DNA of 64,000 nucleotides from Planctomycetota bacterium (GTDB taxonomy: Bacteria; Planctomycetota; Phycisphaerae; Phycisphaerales; UBA1924). Of this stretch, positions 29,465-39,500 are shown piece after piece; within the stretch, counting starts at the first letter, position 1; each line of letters begins with the position of its first letter. The notes beneath the pieces were generated by a model. That model did not search any database. It saw only the letters and a program-made list of their open reading frames with translations, and was not told where the DNA came from. The position numbers and the translations under genes were made by a program. The DNA lies in the NCBI GenBank assembly GCA_024276195.1, contig JAJRXR010000054.1, positions 84,836 to 148,835 on the forward strand, written 5' to 3'.

Positions 29465-29851
29465 TCACCCCTCCGACGCGGCTTCCTCGGCGGGGGCCGC
29501 AGCTGCAGCGGCGGCGGCTTCGTCGGCTTTCTTCTGGGCGATCTTGGCGGCGACGCGCGCGTTGGCGTCTTCGCGGCGCTTCTCCCAGGCCCGCTTCATC
29601 TTGTCAGGAAGAAGGTCGTGCTTGGCCAGCAGGTCCTCGACCGTCTCGGAGGGCTGCGCGCCCTGGCTCAGCCAGTACTTGATGCGCTCGCCCTTGAGCT
29701 CGATCATCTTGCCCTCTTCGGTGGCGAGGGGGTCGAACCAGCCGAGCGGCTCGATGACTCGCCCGTTGCGCCGGGTGCGCTGATCGATCGCGTTGATGCG
29801 GTAGAAGGGTCGGTGGCGACGCCCGAGACGCTGCATTCGGATGCGAACCAT
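29465..29851 (-). CDS. rpsP: 30S ribosomal protein S16
   Basis: A small-subunit assembly protein. The 128-aa product opens VRIRMQRLGRRHRPFYRINAI-like (residues 2-22), then RNGRVIEPLGWFDP and LKGERIKYWLSQGAQPSETV, all characteristic of S16. Beyond residue 85 is an extra basic then Ala/Glu-rich tail (a run of Ala ending EEAASEG), common in high-GC lineages. AAGGAG lies 10 bases before the ATG. A terminator follows, after which two secreted-protein genes interrupt the usual rpsP-rimM-trmD-rplS order. Confidence 0.97.
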   Translation of the reverse strand: MVRIRMQRLGRRHRPFYRINAIDQRTRRNGRVIEPLGWFDPLATEEGKMIELKGERIKYWLSQGAQPSETVEDLLAKHDLLPDKMKRAWEKRREDANARVAAKIAQKKADEAAAAAAAAPAEEAASEG

Positions 29852-30081
29852 GATTCGGTCTCCTTCGATCAGCCCTCACACGGTTGGGGTGGGTGGGGCG
29901 GGTGAGCCCGGGGCTTGTCCCTCGACGCGGCGACCATCGGCGCGTCTGTGTGCCCTGGGGAGAGGATTGTTGGCCCCGCCCGGGTGAAGGTCCAGAGGGA
30001 GATTCACACAGGCAGCGGGCGATCCTAAACGCACGGGTCGTGCGAGAGGGGCGAGCCAAGAAGGCGTGCTCAGGATGAACG

Positions 30082-30166
30082 TGGGCCCGGAGGGACTTGA
30101 ACCCTCACTCCCTTGTGGGGAAGCGGATTTTAAGTCCGCCGCGTCTACCAGTTCCGCCACGGGCCC
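30082..30166 (-). tRNA. tRNA-Leu (anticodon UAA)
   Basis: An 85-base tRNA with a class II variable arm. The acceptor GGGCCCG pairs with CGGGCCC, the discriminator is A, the anticodon loop is CTTAAAA on a GCGGA/TCCGC-type stem, and the T loop TTCAAGT has a GAGGG stem. The anticodon UAA reads UUA and UUG. CCA is not encoded. Confidence 0.95.
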
Positions 30167-30432
30167 GTGATGAGAGCAGGGTATCCGCTCGGGGCGCACC
30201 GGCGAGAGCGGGGCGTCTGTTTCGGCGATATGGGATGGGCGAGATCGTTCAATCGGCGCGAGCGGGCGGCGTTGGGTAGGCTCCGCTGGCGCTGAGAGCG
30301 GCGTCATGGGTCGCAGCGGGGTGATGGCGGGGCGCCCTTCCTTATAGAGTGCTTCATCAAGTGCTTCGGCTTTGGGGTGCGAATGTGCAGGCCCCTGGAT
30401 CCGCGAGCGGGATCTGTGGGCAGGGAGGCGCC

Positions 30433-33400
30433 GTGAGCGTCGAGGAACACGGACAGAACGAGTTTGTGGGCGAGTACGCGCCCGAGGAGCTGCTGTGGGA
30501 GGCGCCGGGGCGGAGCGTGTACGCGGCCAGGGCGCCGCTGAGCGATCGGTGTGAGCACGCGCTCAAGCGCGTCTGGCCCGACCCGCTGGGTTTCGGGCCT
30601 GGGGGCGTTGAGGCTGAGCGGCTCCTTGACAGCGCTGCGGTCCAGTCGCGCTGCGCCGAGGCGGACCGGGGCGTCTGGGCGCGTGTACACGGCGCCGGCG
30701 AGCTGGGTGGGGACAGCGCGTATGTCGTGACGGACCTGCTGACGCGTAGCGCTGCGGATCTGGCCCGCCTGCGGGTCCGCCTGCGCGCCGGTGTGCTCGG
30801 GCGGATCGTCGGCGACGTGGTCCGGGGGCTGATCGTTCTGCGAGATTCCTGCGACGGACGGACGCACGGCGCCCTCTCGCCCGAGAACGTGCTTATCAGC
30901 GGAGACGACCCGAGCGGGTGGCGAGGTGTGCTGACCGACCCGGCGCCGGGCGCCCTGCTCGCGCTCGATCCTGAGCGCGCACGGCGCGAGGACCTGCGCG
31001 CTCTCGGGCGGTTGATCGCGCTGCTTGTCACACACCGCGAGGCGAGCGGGGGCAAGATCGGCGGGGCGGACGAGTGCTGGTCGCGCCTCGGGCGCGTCGG
31101 GCCGGCCTGGCGGACGCTGTGCGCCGAGCTGCTCGAAGCGGACAATGCGGGCGATCTTGACGAGCTGAGCGGACGGATCTCAACGCTGCGCCAGCGGGCG
31201 GAGCGCCCCAAACGCCGGCGGCGCATCGGCGCGGTGGTCGCCGGTGTTCTGGCGGTGGGGCTCGGGGCGGCGCTGGTGTTCGGGCTGGGTGGAGATCCGA
31301 CCAAGGGCGGCTCGACGCGGGCGCCGTTCGAGGAAGAGCCGTTCCGTGCCTGGTGCGCCGACGCGGAGATGTGGGTGCTGTATCTCGAGCGCGACGCGCT
31401 GGCGCGGCGCGATGAACTCGCGCTCGATCCGCATCTAGCGAGCGAACTCCTGCCCGTGCTCGACGAGGCGATCGAGCGAGAGATCGAGCTCGACCCCAGG
31501 ACGCTCGTGCGCGCGTCGCCCAGGTCCAGGCTCCGCCTGCCGGAGATGGTCGAGCCCGACGAGCGCAACAAGAAGCTCGGCGGGCGCACCGCCGAGGCGC
31601 TCGACATCATCGGGCGCCTCCGCGGCGCGATCGCCTCGTGGGACGCGGTCTCGGGGGCGAGCGAGCGGGCGAAAGAGTACACGCGGCGCGGCTGGCGCCC
31701 GCAGGGCGCCTTTCTTGAGCGCCTGAGCTCGCGGGTGCTGGCGCCCGAGTGGACCGACCCGGTCACGGGGTTGGTCAGTGTGCCCGAGACAATCGACGAG
31801 ACCTTCGGCCCGGCGCTGGTTGAATCGCTGGTGCAGCTGAGCGAGGCGTCGAGGCTCAGCGATGAGATCGACAGCGCCTGGGAGCGCACGCTCGGGCGTC
31901 TGGACACAATCAGCGGCGCGGGCGCGCCGGCGGACGAGGGCGACGCGCCGGACCCGCTGCTGGGCGCTTTTGCCGAGCTGCCCGCGCGCTACACGGCTTT
32001 CCGCGGGCTCGGGGGCGATCTGGATTCGCTGCGAACATTGCACGGGCGTGTCATGCAGCTCGACGCGCTCTCAGGGGCGATTGAGTCGTTCATCGGCGAC
32101 GGATGGGAGCGGGTGGACCGCCCGTTCTTCGCCTCACGATCGCAGGCGCTGCTGGCGTCTGACCCGGAAAGACCCGCACGGATCGAGGACTTTGAGCTGT
32201 GGCTCAGCGAAGCGTCCGACCCGGGCGTCACCAAGCTCGAAGCGCAGAGCGACCCACGCCTCGCGTACGGCGGGGCGGACGCGTTCGAGCCCCTGCCCGC
32301 CCAGATCGGGGCGCTGCGCGAGCGGTTCGGCGCGGAGCTGTTTACAGAACTGCTCAGCCAGAGCGATCTGGTCGAACGCACGCCCCGCCTGGTGCGCGAG
32401 GCGCGCGAGCTGGACACCATCTCGTGGCAGCGTCTGACGCAGGACCGGGTCGAGAGCGGCGCCGAGCGCCTGAGCGCTGCGCTCGAACGCTCGCGGAGCG
32501 AGCTGGCGAGCCTGAGCGAGAACCTGGAGCGGACGGCCAACGCGTACCTGGACGAGCTGCGCGCTAGCGATGGGGTTTCGGCGCTGGCGACTCCCTCGAT
32601 CGATAGCGCGTGGCGGGCGATGCGCGATGATCTGCTGGAGAGGTACGACGAGGACGGGCGTTTCGCGGAGCTGCGCCGGGCCGAGGCGCCGGCGCGGGAG
32701 CGGCTGCTGGAGATCGAGCGCCGCCTGGCGACGGGGTTGAGTTTCGAGCGGGCGCCGAGCGGGTTTGACGCCGATGCGCTGGCGCCCGTCCTGCGCGAGC
32801 GCATGGACGCGGCCTGCGCCCGGGGCGCCGCCCTGCTGACCTGGACCGGGCAGCAGTTCGAGACGCCCGCAGGCTTTGACGAGGCGATCGAGACCATCGC
32901 CCAGGGTGAACGCGAGTGGGGCGAGCGCCTGGGCGCGATGGTGAGCGACCACGCCCAGATCGAGCGTCTGCTCGATGACGCGATGCTGCTCGATGAGGCG
33001 GGCGAGGAAGGGCGCTCGGTGCGCGAGCTGGCGCTGGCGTGGCGCGATGATGATCTCCTGGGCGATGACCGGGTCCGCGCCTCGCTCGCCGGCGTGCTCG
33101 GGCGGGTCGAGCGCCTGGAATCGATCGAGCGTGAGACAGACCCGCAGCGTCTGGCAGCGATGGCGACGGATGATTCGATCGAGATCGCCGGGGCGCTGAT
33201 CGCGTATCTCGGGGTTGATGAGGCTGATGCAAGCTGGCCCGCGAGCGCTGCGCAGCTCGAAACCGAGCGCGTCGCGATGCGAGGGCTTGGCGAGCGCGTC
33301 GCGGCGCTGGGGAGCGAGGACCGGCGCGCGGCGGTTCTGTCTCGCGTGAGGGCTGAGGCGCGCGGGCGCTGGGCGCGGTTTGCGGGGGGCGCCGGGGATC

Positions 33401-34776
33401 TGAGCGAGGTGGACGCGGCGGCGAGCATGCGGGCGGAGTTTGGCGCTGACCTGGGCGGGCTGCGCCCAGCCGCGGCGTACAACATCCTGCTGCGCGAGTT
33501 CCAGACCTCGGTGGATCTGACTGTTGATGAGCAAACGCTGCGCGCGCGCGTCGAGCGCCTGCGCGATGAGCTGGCGCCGGTTCGGGCTGGGCTCAGCGAC
33601 GCGAGGGCGCGCCGGTTTGTCGATGAGATCGTGGACATCGCCCGCCCGCCAGACGACACCCGGCGCGTGCTCGAGGCCAGAGAGTTTGGCCCGGGCCAGC
33701 ATCGCTGGAACGCCTCGGACATCGACGGCGGCGAGACACTGGTCTACACATCGAATGGCGTTGGTGGGGCGCTGCGACTCGAGTTTGTGCGCATCGAGGC
33801 GGACAGCTCCAACGGGCTGAGGCGCGCGGCGTATGTGTCGAAGCGCGAGGTCTCGCTGGGCGTTGTCCGTGCGATGGGCGCGACGCTTGGGAGGGAGGAT
33901 GTGATCGCCGGAGCGTCGTGGTCCAAGCTGGCCGAGTCGTCGTGGACCATGCTGGCCGATGCGCAGCAGCGCGCGGGTGAGCCCGGCGGGCAGGAGTGGG
34001 CCGGCGCCCGGGTCTGGAGCTGGGACCGGACGAGCAACGCCCTGGTCCCAGCGGAGTCGTGGCTCCGGCGCCACCCGCAGATCACGCCCGAGTCGCCCGC
34101 GTACGCGCCGGGCCTGGGCGATCCGAACGACCCATTGCTGATCGCTGCGGCGCAGGGGCGTCCGGGCGATTCGATGCCGATGAACCATGTTTCGCCCCGG
34201 GCGGCCCAGGCGCTCGCCCAGGCGCTGGGCGCTCGCATCCCGACCGAGACCGAGTGGCGCGCAGCGCTGCGGCGGCAGGGCGGCGCCGGCGGGAGCGCAA
34301 ACCGTCGCGACGCGACGTTCGCGCGCCAGCGCGACTGGATCACACAGGTCGAGGCGAGGTTGCGTCAAGACGGGGCCGTCTCGCAGTTCTCGTACCCGGA
34401 CCGCGGCGCGTTCCTGCCTCGAAGCATCGGCGCCAGCACGGACGGGAACGCCGTTGCGCTCAACACCGACGATGGCGTGCTCTGGTTCACGCCCGTTGAC
34501 GGTGGCGGTGGCAGGGTGTTCAGCGACCTGATCGGGAACGTCGCGGAGATTGTTTCGGTCGGGGAGGGGTTCGGCGTGATCGGCGCCTCGGCCCTGTCGG
34601 CTCCCGAGATCGACCCGATGACGCTCTACCCGCTCAGGCGCGCACAGTACAAGCGAGGCGCCAGCTCGGACGTCGGCTTCCGCCTGGCCCTGGACATCCC
34701 CGACGGCGTCTTCCGCCAGACCGTCAACCGGCGCATAGAAAAGCTGCTCGCGAGAGCAGCGTGTGTGTTCGAATGA
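30433..34776 (+). CDS. Membrane pseudokinase with long helical region and FGE-sulfatase-like C-terminus, linked to T6SS-type genes
   Basis: A 1,447-aa protein. I use the GTG at 30433 because GGGAGG precedes it. Residues about 15-240 follow the Ser/Thr kinase plan, but key residues are lost. The ALK lysine is present (HALKR, about 42). HRDLKPEN is replaced by HGALSPEN (145 onwards), so the catalytic Asp is gone, and DFG is replaced by DPA. It should be a pseudokinase. A transmembrane helix lies at about 262-284 (AVVAGVLAVGLGAALVFGL). Residues about 330-1080 are charged helical repeats, probably periplasmic. The last 350 or so resemble the formylglycine-generating/SUMF1 fold: MPMNHVSPRAAQALAQALGARIPTETEW in pieces, GNVAEIVS, and SDVGFRLAL at the end. 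It heads the plus-strand run leading to tssL, tssM and tagF, and may replace the PpkA kinase that controls TssL in type VI systems. Confidence 0.7.
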   Translation: MSVEEHGQNEFVGEYAPEELLWEAPGRSVYAARAPLSDRCEHALKRVWPDPLGFGPGGVEAERLLDSAAVQSRCAEADRGVWARVHGAGELGGDSAYVVTDLLTRSAADLARLRVRLRAGVLGRIVGDVVRGLIVLRDSCDGRTHGALSPENVLISGDDPSGWRGVLTDPAPGALLALDPERARREDLRALGRLIALLVTHREASGGKIGGADECWSRLGRVGPAWRTLCAELLEADNAGDLDELSGRISTLRQRAERPKRRRRIGAVVAGVLAVGLGAALVFGLGGDPTKGGSTRAPFEEEPFRAWCADAEMWVLYLERDALARRDELALDPHLASELLPVLDEAIEREIELDPRTLVRASPRSRLRLPEMVEPDERNKKLGGRTAEALDIIGRLRGAIASWDAVSGASERAKEYTRRGWRPQGAFLERLSSRVLAPEWTDPVTGLVSVPETIDETFGPALVESLVQLSEASRLSDEIDSAWERTLGRLDTISGAGAPADEGDAPDPLLGAFAELPARYTAFRGLGGDLDSLRTLHGRVMQLDALSGAIESFIGDGWERVDRPFFASRSQALLASDPERPARIEDFELWLSEASDPGVTKLEAQSDPRLAYGGADAFEPLPAQIGALRERFGAELFTELLSQSDLVERTPRLVREARELDTISWQRLTQDRVESGAERLSAALERSRSELASLSENLERTANAYLDELRASDGVSALATPSIDSAWRAMRDDLLERYDEDGRFAELRRAEAPARERLLEIERRLATGLSFERAPSGFDADALAPVLRERMDAACARGAALLTWTGQQFETPAGFDEAIETIAQGEREWGERLGAMVSDHAQIERLLDDAMLLDEAGEEGRSVRELALAWRDDDLLGDDRVRASLAGVLGRVERLESIERETDPQRLAAMATDDSIEIAGALIAYLGVDEADASWPASAAQLETERVAMRGLGERVAALGSEDRRAAVLSRVRAEARGRWARFAGGAGDLSEVDAAASMRAEFGADLGGLRPAAAYNILLREFQTSVDLTVDEQTLRARVERLRDELAPVRAGLSDARARRFVDEIVDIARPPDDTRRVLEAREFGPGQHRWNASDIDGGETLVYTSNGVGGALRLEFVRIEADSSNGLRRAAYVSKREVSLGVVRAMGATLGREDVIAGASWSKLAESSWTMLADAQQRAGEPGGQEWAGARVWSWDRTSNALVPAESWLRRHPQITPESPAYAPGLGDPNDPLLIAAAQGRPGDSMPMNHVSPRAAQALAQALGARIPTETEWRAALRRQGGAGGSANRRDATFARQRDWITQVEARLRQDGAVSQFSYPDRGAFLPRSIGASTDGNAVALNTDDGVLWFTPVDGGGGRVFSDLIGNVAEIVSVGEGFGVIGASALSAPEIDPMTLYPLRRAQYKRGASSDVGFRLALDIPDGVFRQTVNRRIEKLLARAACVFE

Positions 34777-34799
34777 TGGCGCCCCGGAGCGAGGTGGGA

Positions 34800-35051
34800 T
34801 TACTCGATGGGCACGGAGGCGAAGGTGTCGCCCGCCGGGCTTTGCGCGGCTTTGTAGTAGGCGATGACCATGGGCTGGTGGAAGCTCGACGAGCCGAGCG
34901 AATCGCCCACGCCCGGGCTGTACCGCAGCGCGGTCGGGTTGCAGGGCATCGGCTTGCTGGCCCGGTTGGCCCCCGACGAGCACCCGAAGCCCGTCAGGGC
35001 GAGGGCGGCGAGCGAGGCGGCGGACAGAACGGTGCGGCGGCGGATGGTCAT
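34800..35051 (-). CDS. Small lipoprotein inside the T6SS-like locus
   Basis: An 83-aa predicted lipoprotein on the strand opposite to its neighbours. The N-terminus MTIRRRTVLSAASLAALA leads to a lipobox LTGFGC (Cys at 24), then a short mature part (CNPTALRYSPGVGDS...). TTGGGGA precedes the ATG at 35051. It overlaps nothing and fills the gap between the pseudokinase gene and the next plus-strand gene. TssJ of type VI systems is also a small outer-membrane lipoprotein, but TssJ is about twice as long and I see no shared motif, so that link is only positional. Confidence 0.55.
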   Translation of the reverse strand: MTIRRRTVLSAASLAALALTGFGCSSGANRASKPMPCNPTALRYSPGVGDSLGSSSFHQPMVIAYYKAAQSPAGDTFASVPIE

Positions 35052-35320
35052 GGCGTGTCCCCAAGAGGTGCTGTGTACTCGGGGGACGGTGCGGTACAGA
35101 TGCTGGAGCGGGCGAACGATCTGGCGTGCTCGCCCGCGCCGCGGGGACGATCCAAGACTCCAAAGCACGCAGACGTTGCAGGCCCGAGCGCCGAGCGTCC
35201 GAGAGCATGTGAGAGAGCGTTCCCCGGAGCGGGGCAGACAGGGGCGCCGCCCCGTATCATGCTCCTCAATGACCGGCGCGCCGTCGGCGCGATCCGCACA
35301 GAAAGGACGATCGGCACACG

Positions 35321-35899
35321 ATGAGCACCGACCCCGAGACCCTGACCGCGCGGGCGCACGAGCGCATCCGTGAGATGCTCGGGCTCGAGGCGGGCGCCGT
35401 GCTCGATCAGGCCCGCCTGGGCGATGTGCTGGCGATGGTCCTCAAAGAGTTCATCGGCATCGACCAGGTGACGACCGGCGCCTGGGGCCAGATGGCGCCC
35501 GCCTCCGACGCCCGCAGCGCCTCACGCATCGGCGAACTCGCGGGCGCCTACCTGAAATCAGGCTCGGACGAGGACCGCGCGGCCCTGCTGGGCGATCTGG
35601 AGGCGGCCCGCCTGCTGGGCGTCTGCCTGCTTGCCGCGACGCCCCGGGCCGGGCAGGTCTCGTGGAGGCACGTCGCTCGCCTGGCGCCCGAACGCCTCGA
35701 GGGCGTCGCCAAGGCGGAGAAGAAGTGGAACGAGAGCCTCGAGTTCGCCTGCTGGCGCAAGTACAAGGAGCTGGCGGGCGAGATGGACTCGGCGGGCTTT
35801 GAGGACGAGGTCATGAGCGCGATCGGCTCCTACGTCCAGACCCTGCTCGACAAGCGCCAGCACGTCACGGATGCAGCGGATGCGGGGGGCGGGTCGTGA
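35321..35899 (+). CDS. T6SS-locus protein, possibly like the C-terminal domain of FHA protein TagH
   Basis: A 192-aa soluble, mostly helical protein with no signal peptide. Its last 80 residues (EKKWNESLEFACWRKYKELAGEM...VMSAIGSYVQTLL) resemble in pattern the helical C-terminal domain that follows the FHA domain in type VI TagH/Fha1 proteins, where a K-x-x-LWExY-type helix precedes a final F-x-x-AY helix. No FHA domain is present. The similarity is by eye and weak. It ends GTGA, overlapping the GTG start of tssL, so the two are translationally coupled and the product very probably works with TssL. Confidence 0.5.
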   Translation: MSTDPETLTARAHERIREMLGLEAGAVLDQARLGDVLAMVLKEFIGIDQVTTGAWGQMAPASDARSASRIGELAGAYLKSGSDEDRAALLGDLEAARLLGVCLLAATPRAGQVSWRHVARLAPERLEGVAKAEKKWNESLEFACWRKYKELAGEMDSAGFEDEVMSAIGSYVQTLLDKRQHVTDAADAGGGS

Positions 35900-36579
35900 C
35901 GACTCTGCCAGAGCTGTGCGAGCAGTTGTTCCAGTACGTCTGCCGGTTGAGCCGGTCGGCGCGCAAGGGCGTGGCGCTCGACGCGGGGCTGGTCCGGTCG
36001 GACGTGCGCGCGCTGATGGGCGAGCTGGGCTCGCGCGCCCGGGGCGAGACGGGGATGACGGTGCTGGTGGACGATGTGCGGGTGGCGCTGGCGTTGTTTG
36101 TCGATGAGACGGTGCGGACGAGCGTGCCGGGTGTGGGCGAGTCGTGGGGATCGATCGCCGACGAGATGGAAGGCTTCGAGGTGGACCCGTCGCGGTTCTT
36201 TCAGACGATGGAGGACGCGCTCGGGGACATGAGCCAGGGCGGGTTGCAGCGCGTCGAGACGCTGCAGATCTGTCTGGGGCTCGGGTTCACCGGCGGGCGG
36301 ACACCCGGCGAGGTGGCGTCGCTGATCGAGCGAGCTGGTGAGCGTCTGGGCGGGCGGATGGACGCGGACCCGATGGCGCGGGTCTGCCCGGAGGCGTATG
36401 AGCATGTGGACACGAGCGACCTGATCCAGCCCGCCGGGCGGAGCGTGGTGGGGATCGGCGTGGCGCTCGTGGCGTTGATTGTTGTGGTCGTGGTGGGCAA
36501 CGCGCTGATCTACAAGAACGCGTCGGGCGAGCTGCGGGCGGCGCTGCGCGGCATCGAGCACGCGATCGGAGCCGATTAG
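35896..36579 (+). CDS. tssL: Type VI secretion-type inner-membrane protein TssL (DotU family)
   Basis: TssL/DotU pairs with TssM in the envelope-spanning complex of type VI secretion systems. The 227-aa product begins LPELCEQLFQYVCRL, as DotU proteins do, with LFVDETVRTS and ESWGS in the middle (the conserved FVDE element), FEVDPSRFFQTMEDAL, and ETLQICLGLGFTGG. A single transmembrane helix sits near the C-terminus (about 182-204, SVVGIGVALVALIVVVVVGN), the tail-anchored topology of the family. The start is a GTG overlapping the previous stop. tssM follows nine bases later. A peptidoglycan-binding extension, seen in some TssL, is absent. Confidence 0.85.
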   Translation: MTTLPELCEQLFQYVCRLSRSARKGVALDAGLVRSDVRALMGELGSRARGETGMTVLVDDVRVALALFVDETVRTSVPGVGESWGSIADEMEGFEVDPSRFFQTMEDALGDMSQGGLQRVETLQICLGLGFTGGRTPGEVASLIERAGERLGGRMDADPMARVCPEAYEHVDTSDLIQPAGRSVVGIGVALVALIVVVVVGNALIYKNASGELRAALRGIEHAIGAD

Positions 36580-36587
36580 GAACACCC

Positions 36588-39500
36588 ATGCAGCTTCTTC
36601 CCGCCAGCCTGATGAACCTGCCCCGGGCGATCCGCCTGGTGCTGATTGTCGCTGCGCTCGGGGCGATCGCGGGCGGGGTGGCGTTGGCGCCGTCACCGGT
36701 CAACTGGTTGATCCTGGCGCTGGTGGTTGTGGGCGTGCTGGTGCTGGCGTTGTACGGGATCACGCTACGGGCGCTCGACAAACGCCGGGTCAGCCCGTTC
36801 CAGATGAGCCTGGGCGAGAACACCGGAGCGTCGCCCAAGCAGGTGCGCGACCCGGAGGCGCGGGCGCGCATCGACGAGCTGCGGACCAAGTTCGAGGAGG
36901 GCGCGAGCGTCTTCCACCAGCACGGCAAGGACCTGTACTCGATCCCGTGGTACCTGATCGTGGGCGAGCCGGGCTCGGGCAAGACCGAGGCGGTGCGCCA
37001 CTCGGGCGTGGGCTTCCCGCCCGGGCTGCAGGACGAGTTGCAGGGCGCCGGCGGCACGCTGAACATGAACTGGTGGTTCACCAACCACGCGGTGATCCTC
37101 GACACCGCCGGGCGGTTGCTGTTTGAGGAGGTCGAGGCGGGCTCGACGAGCGAGTGGCGTGAGTTCCTCAAGCTGCTGCGCAGCGCCAGGCCCAACTGCC
37201 CGGTCAACGGGATGCTGCTGGTGATCCCGGCCGACAGCCTGATCCGGGACACGGGCGAGGAGATCGAGACCAAGGCCGGGCGGATCGCCGAGCAGCTCGA
37301 CCACATCCAGCGGGCGCTGGGCGTTCGCTTCCCGGTGTTTGTGGTCATCACGAAGGCGGACCTGATCAACGGGTTCCGCGAGTTCTTTGACGACATGACG
37401 GACCCGTCGGTCCAGCACCAGATGCTGGGCTGGTCCAACCCGGCGCCGCTCGACTCGGGGTTTGACCCCGAGGCGGTCGAGGAGCACCTGCGCACGGTCC
37501 GCGAGCGGCTGCTGCGCCGGCGCCTGCGCCTGCTCGGGGCGGCGGGCTCGGGCGTGGAGAGCGGCATCGACCGGGCGGACGCGATGTACGCGTTCCCCGA
37601 CAGCATGATGAAGATGGCGCCGAGGCTCAGGCGGTACCTCGAGATGGTGTTCGTCCAGGGCGAGTGGAGCACGCGCCCGCTGTTCCTGCGCGGGATCTAT
37701 TTTACAAGCTCGATGCGTGAGGGCTCGGCCCTGGACCAGGATCTGGCCGAGGTTCTGGGCGTTGATGTCGAGAGCCTGCCCGAGGGGCGCGCCTGGGAGC
37801 GGGACCGGAGCTACTTCCTCAAGGACCTGTTCCTGAGCAAGGTGTTCAAGGAACGCGGGCTGGTGACGCGGGCCGCCAGCACCTCGAAGACCAAGCGCCG
37901 GCGTCAGGCGGCGGTGCTCAGCGCAGGCTTCCTGATGGTCGTGGGGGTGGGGCTGCTGACGTGGCTGGGTGATCGCCAGCTCCGCGAGGCGATCATCGGT
38001 CCCAGCGAGTTCTGGACGAGACTCAATGACACGATGCGCGACGATTCGGGCGCCGTAAGTGCCGGGGTGGAAGATATCGAGATTGTCTATTACGACAACA
38101 TTGACGACCAGCACATGTACGCTGGCGAGAACCCCACCGGCCTCGGCTCGATCGGGTCGCTCTCGATGGTCGAGATGCACACCGAAGCGCGCCGGCGTTC
38201 GACCGAGGCGCCCGACCCGCCCGCGATCTTTGGGCCGGTCGCCAAGCTCTGGGGCGATCCGTTCGAAGAAGCGCCCAAGGTGCAGCGGGAGCTGTTCGAG
38301 AAGAGCGTGCTTGATCCGCTTGTCACGCGCACGCGGGCGTTGATCGGGCGCGAGGACGAGCCCTGGTCGGACGAGGCGACGGACGCGCTGGGCGAGTTGA
38401 TCGGCATCGAGCTCGCGGCCCGGGACACGGGCGACACACGCCCTGCGCTGGATCTGGACCGCCTGCTCGCGTTTGTACTTGCGGGGAACGAGGACGTGAG
38501 CGCCGAACGCCGGACGCTCGACGCCCAGGCGCTCCAGCGTGTGCTCGAAAGCTCGTACACGGACACATCCGCGTGGCCCCCCGCGGGCGTGCGCGGCGTG
38601 GAGGGGGTCTCGGGGCGGATCGTTCGCGTTGGTGTGGATCGGTTTGTCGAGCACTGGACGGATCGCGGCGGGGTGGACAGCCGCACGCTGGGCGAGATCG
38701 TCGCGCTCGGGCTCGCGTGCGAACGGTTCAGCGACGCGGAGAAGGCGATTCTCGCGCTCGGGCCTGGGGCGCTGACCGACGAGCGGTGGGGCGGAGCGTT
38801 CGCCGAGCTTGTCGCGGCCCGCGACGCGCTCGATGAGGCGGTCGAGCAGGGCGGGGCGGCGCGGTCGCTGGGCGCGGAAGAGCTTCAGAACCGGGTGCGC
38901 GATGAGTCGCTGGAAGCGGCGCGCGGCTCGTACCAGTCGCTCCTGCGCCGCCTGGCGTCGGATGACGAAGGACCAGGGGACGACCCGTTCCGCGATGATC
39001 TGCGGACCAAGATCGAGGGCTCATGGAACGGGCTGGAGCGGTCGATCGACCGGCGCCTGAGCGACGCGCGCGATCGGGTGGCGCGCCACGAGGGCGCGCT
39101 GCTGGGCGTTGCTGGAGCGGGAGAGGCCAAGTACGTCATCCGGAGCGTGATCTTCGAGACGATGGACCGGGCGCGCCGGGGCGGGGTCAGCGACACCGAT
39201 CTGGTGACGCTGGGCCAGACGATCAGATCGATCGACGCGACGTACGAGCGCGGGGCGGCGTCGCTCGATGAGCTGGGTTCGCCCGGCGTCGGGGCGCCGC
39301 GCCGGACGGTCGCGTTCGCGCGGGAGGCGCTCGCGCAGCTGCGCCGGGCGCAGAGCGGGCGCGCCGTTGACGCGGCCCTGGCCCAGATCAGCGCCGAGGC
39401 GGGCGCGCCCGAGGCGTTTGTCGAGCGGCGCGGGGTGGAGCTGGGCGTTGTCGAACGCCCGAGCATCCCGCTGACGCGCCTGGACGGGGGCGAGTTTGAC

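Noticed and set aside
32134-35208. A 1,024-codon open frame antisense to the pseudokinase gene
   Set aside because: Arg/Pro/His-rich shadow. The plus strand has a transmembrane helix, kinase and FGE motifs and a proper start site.
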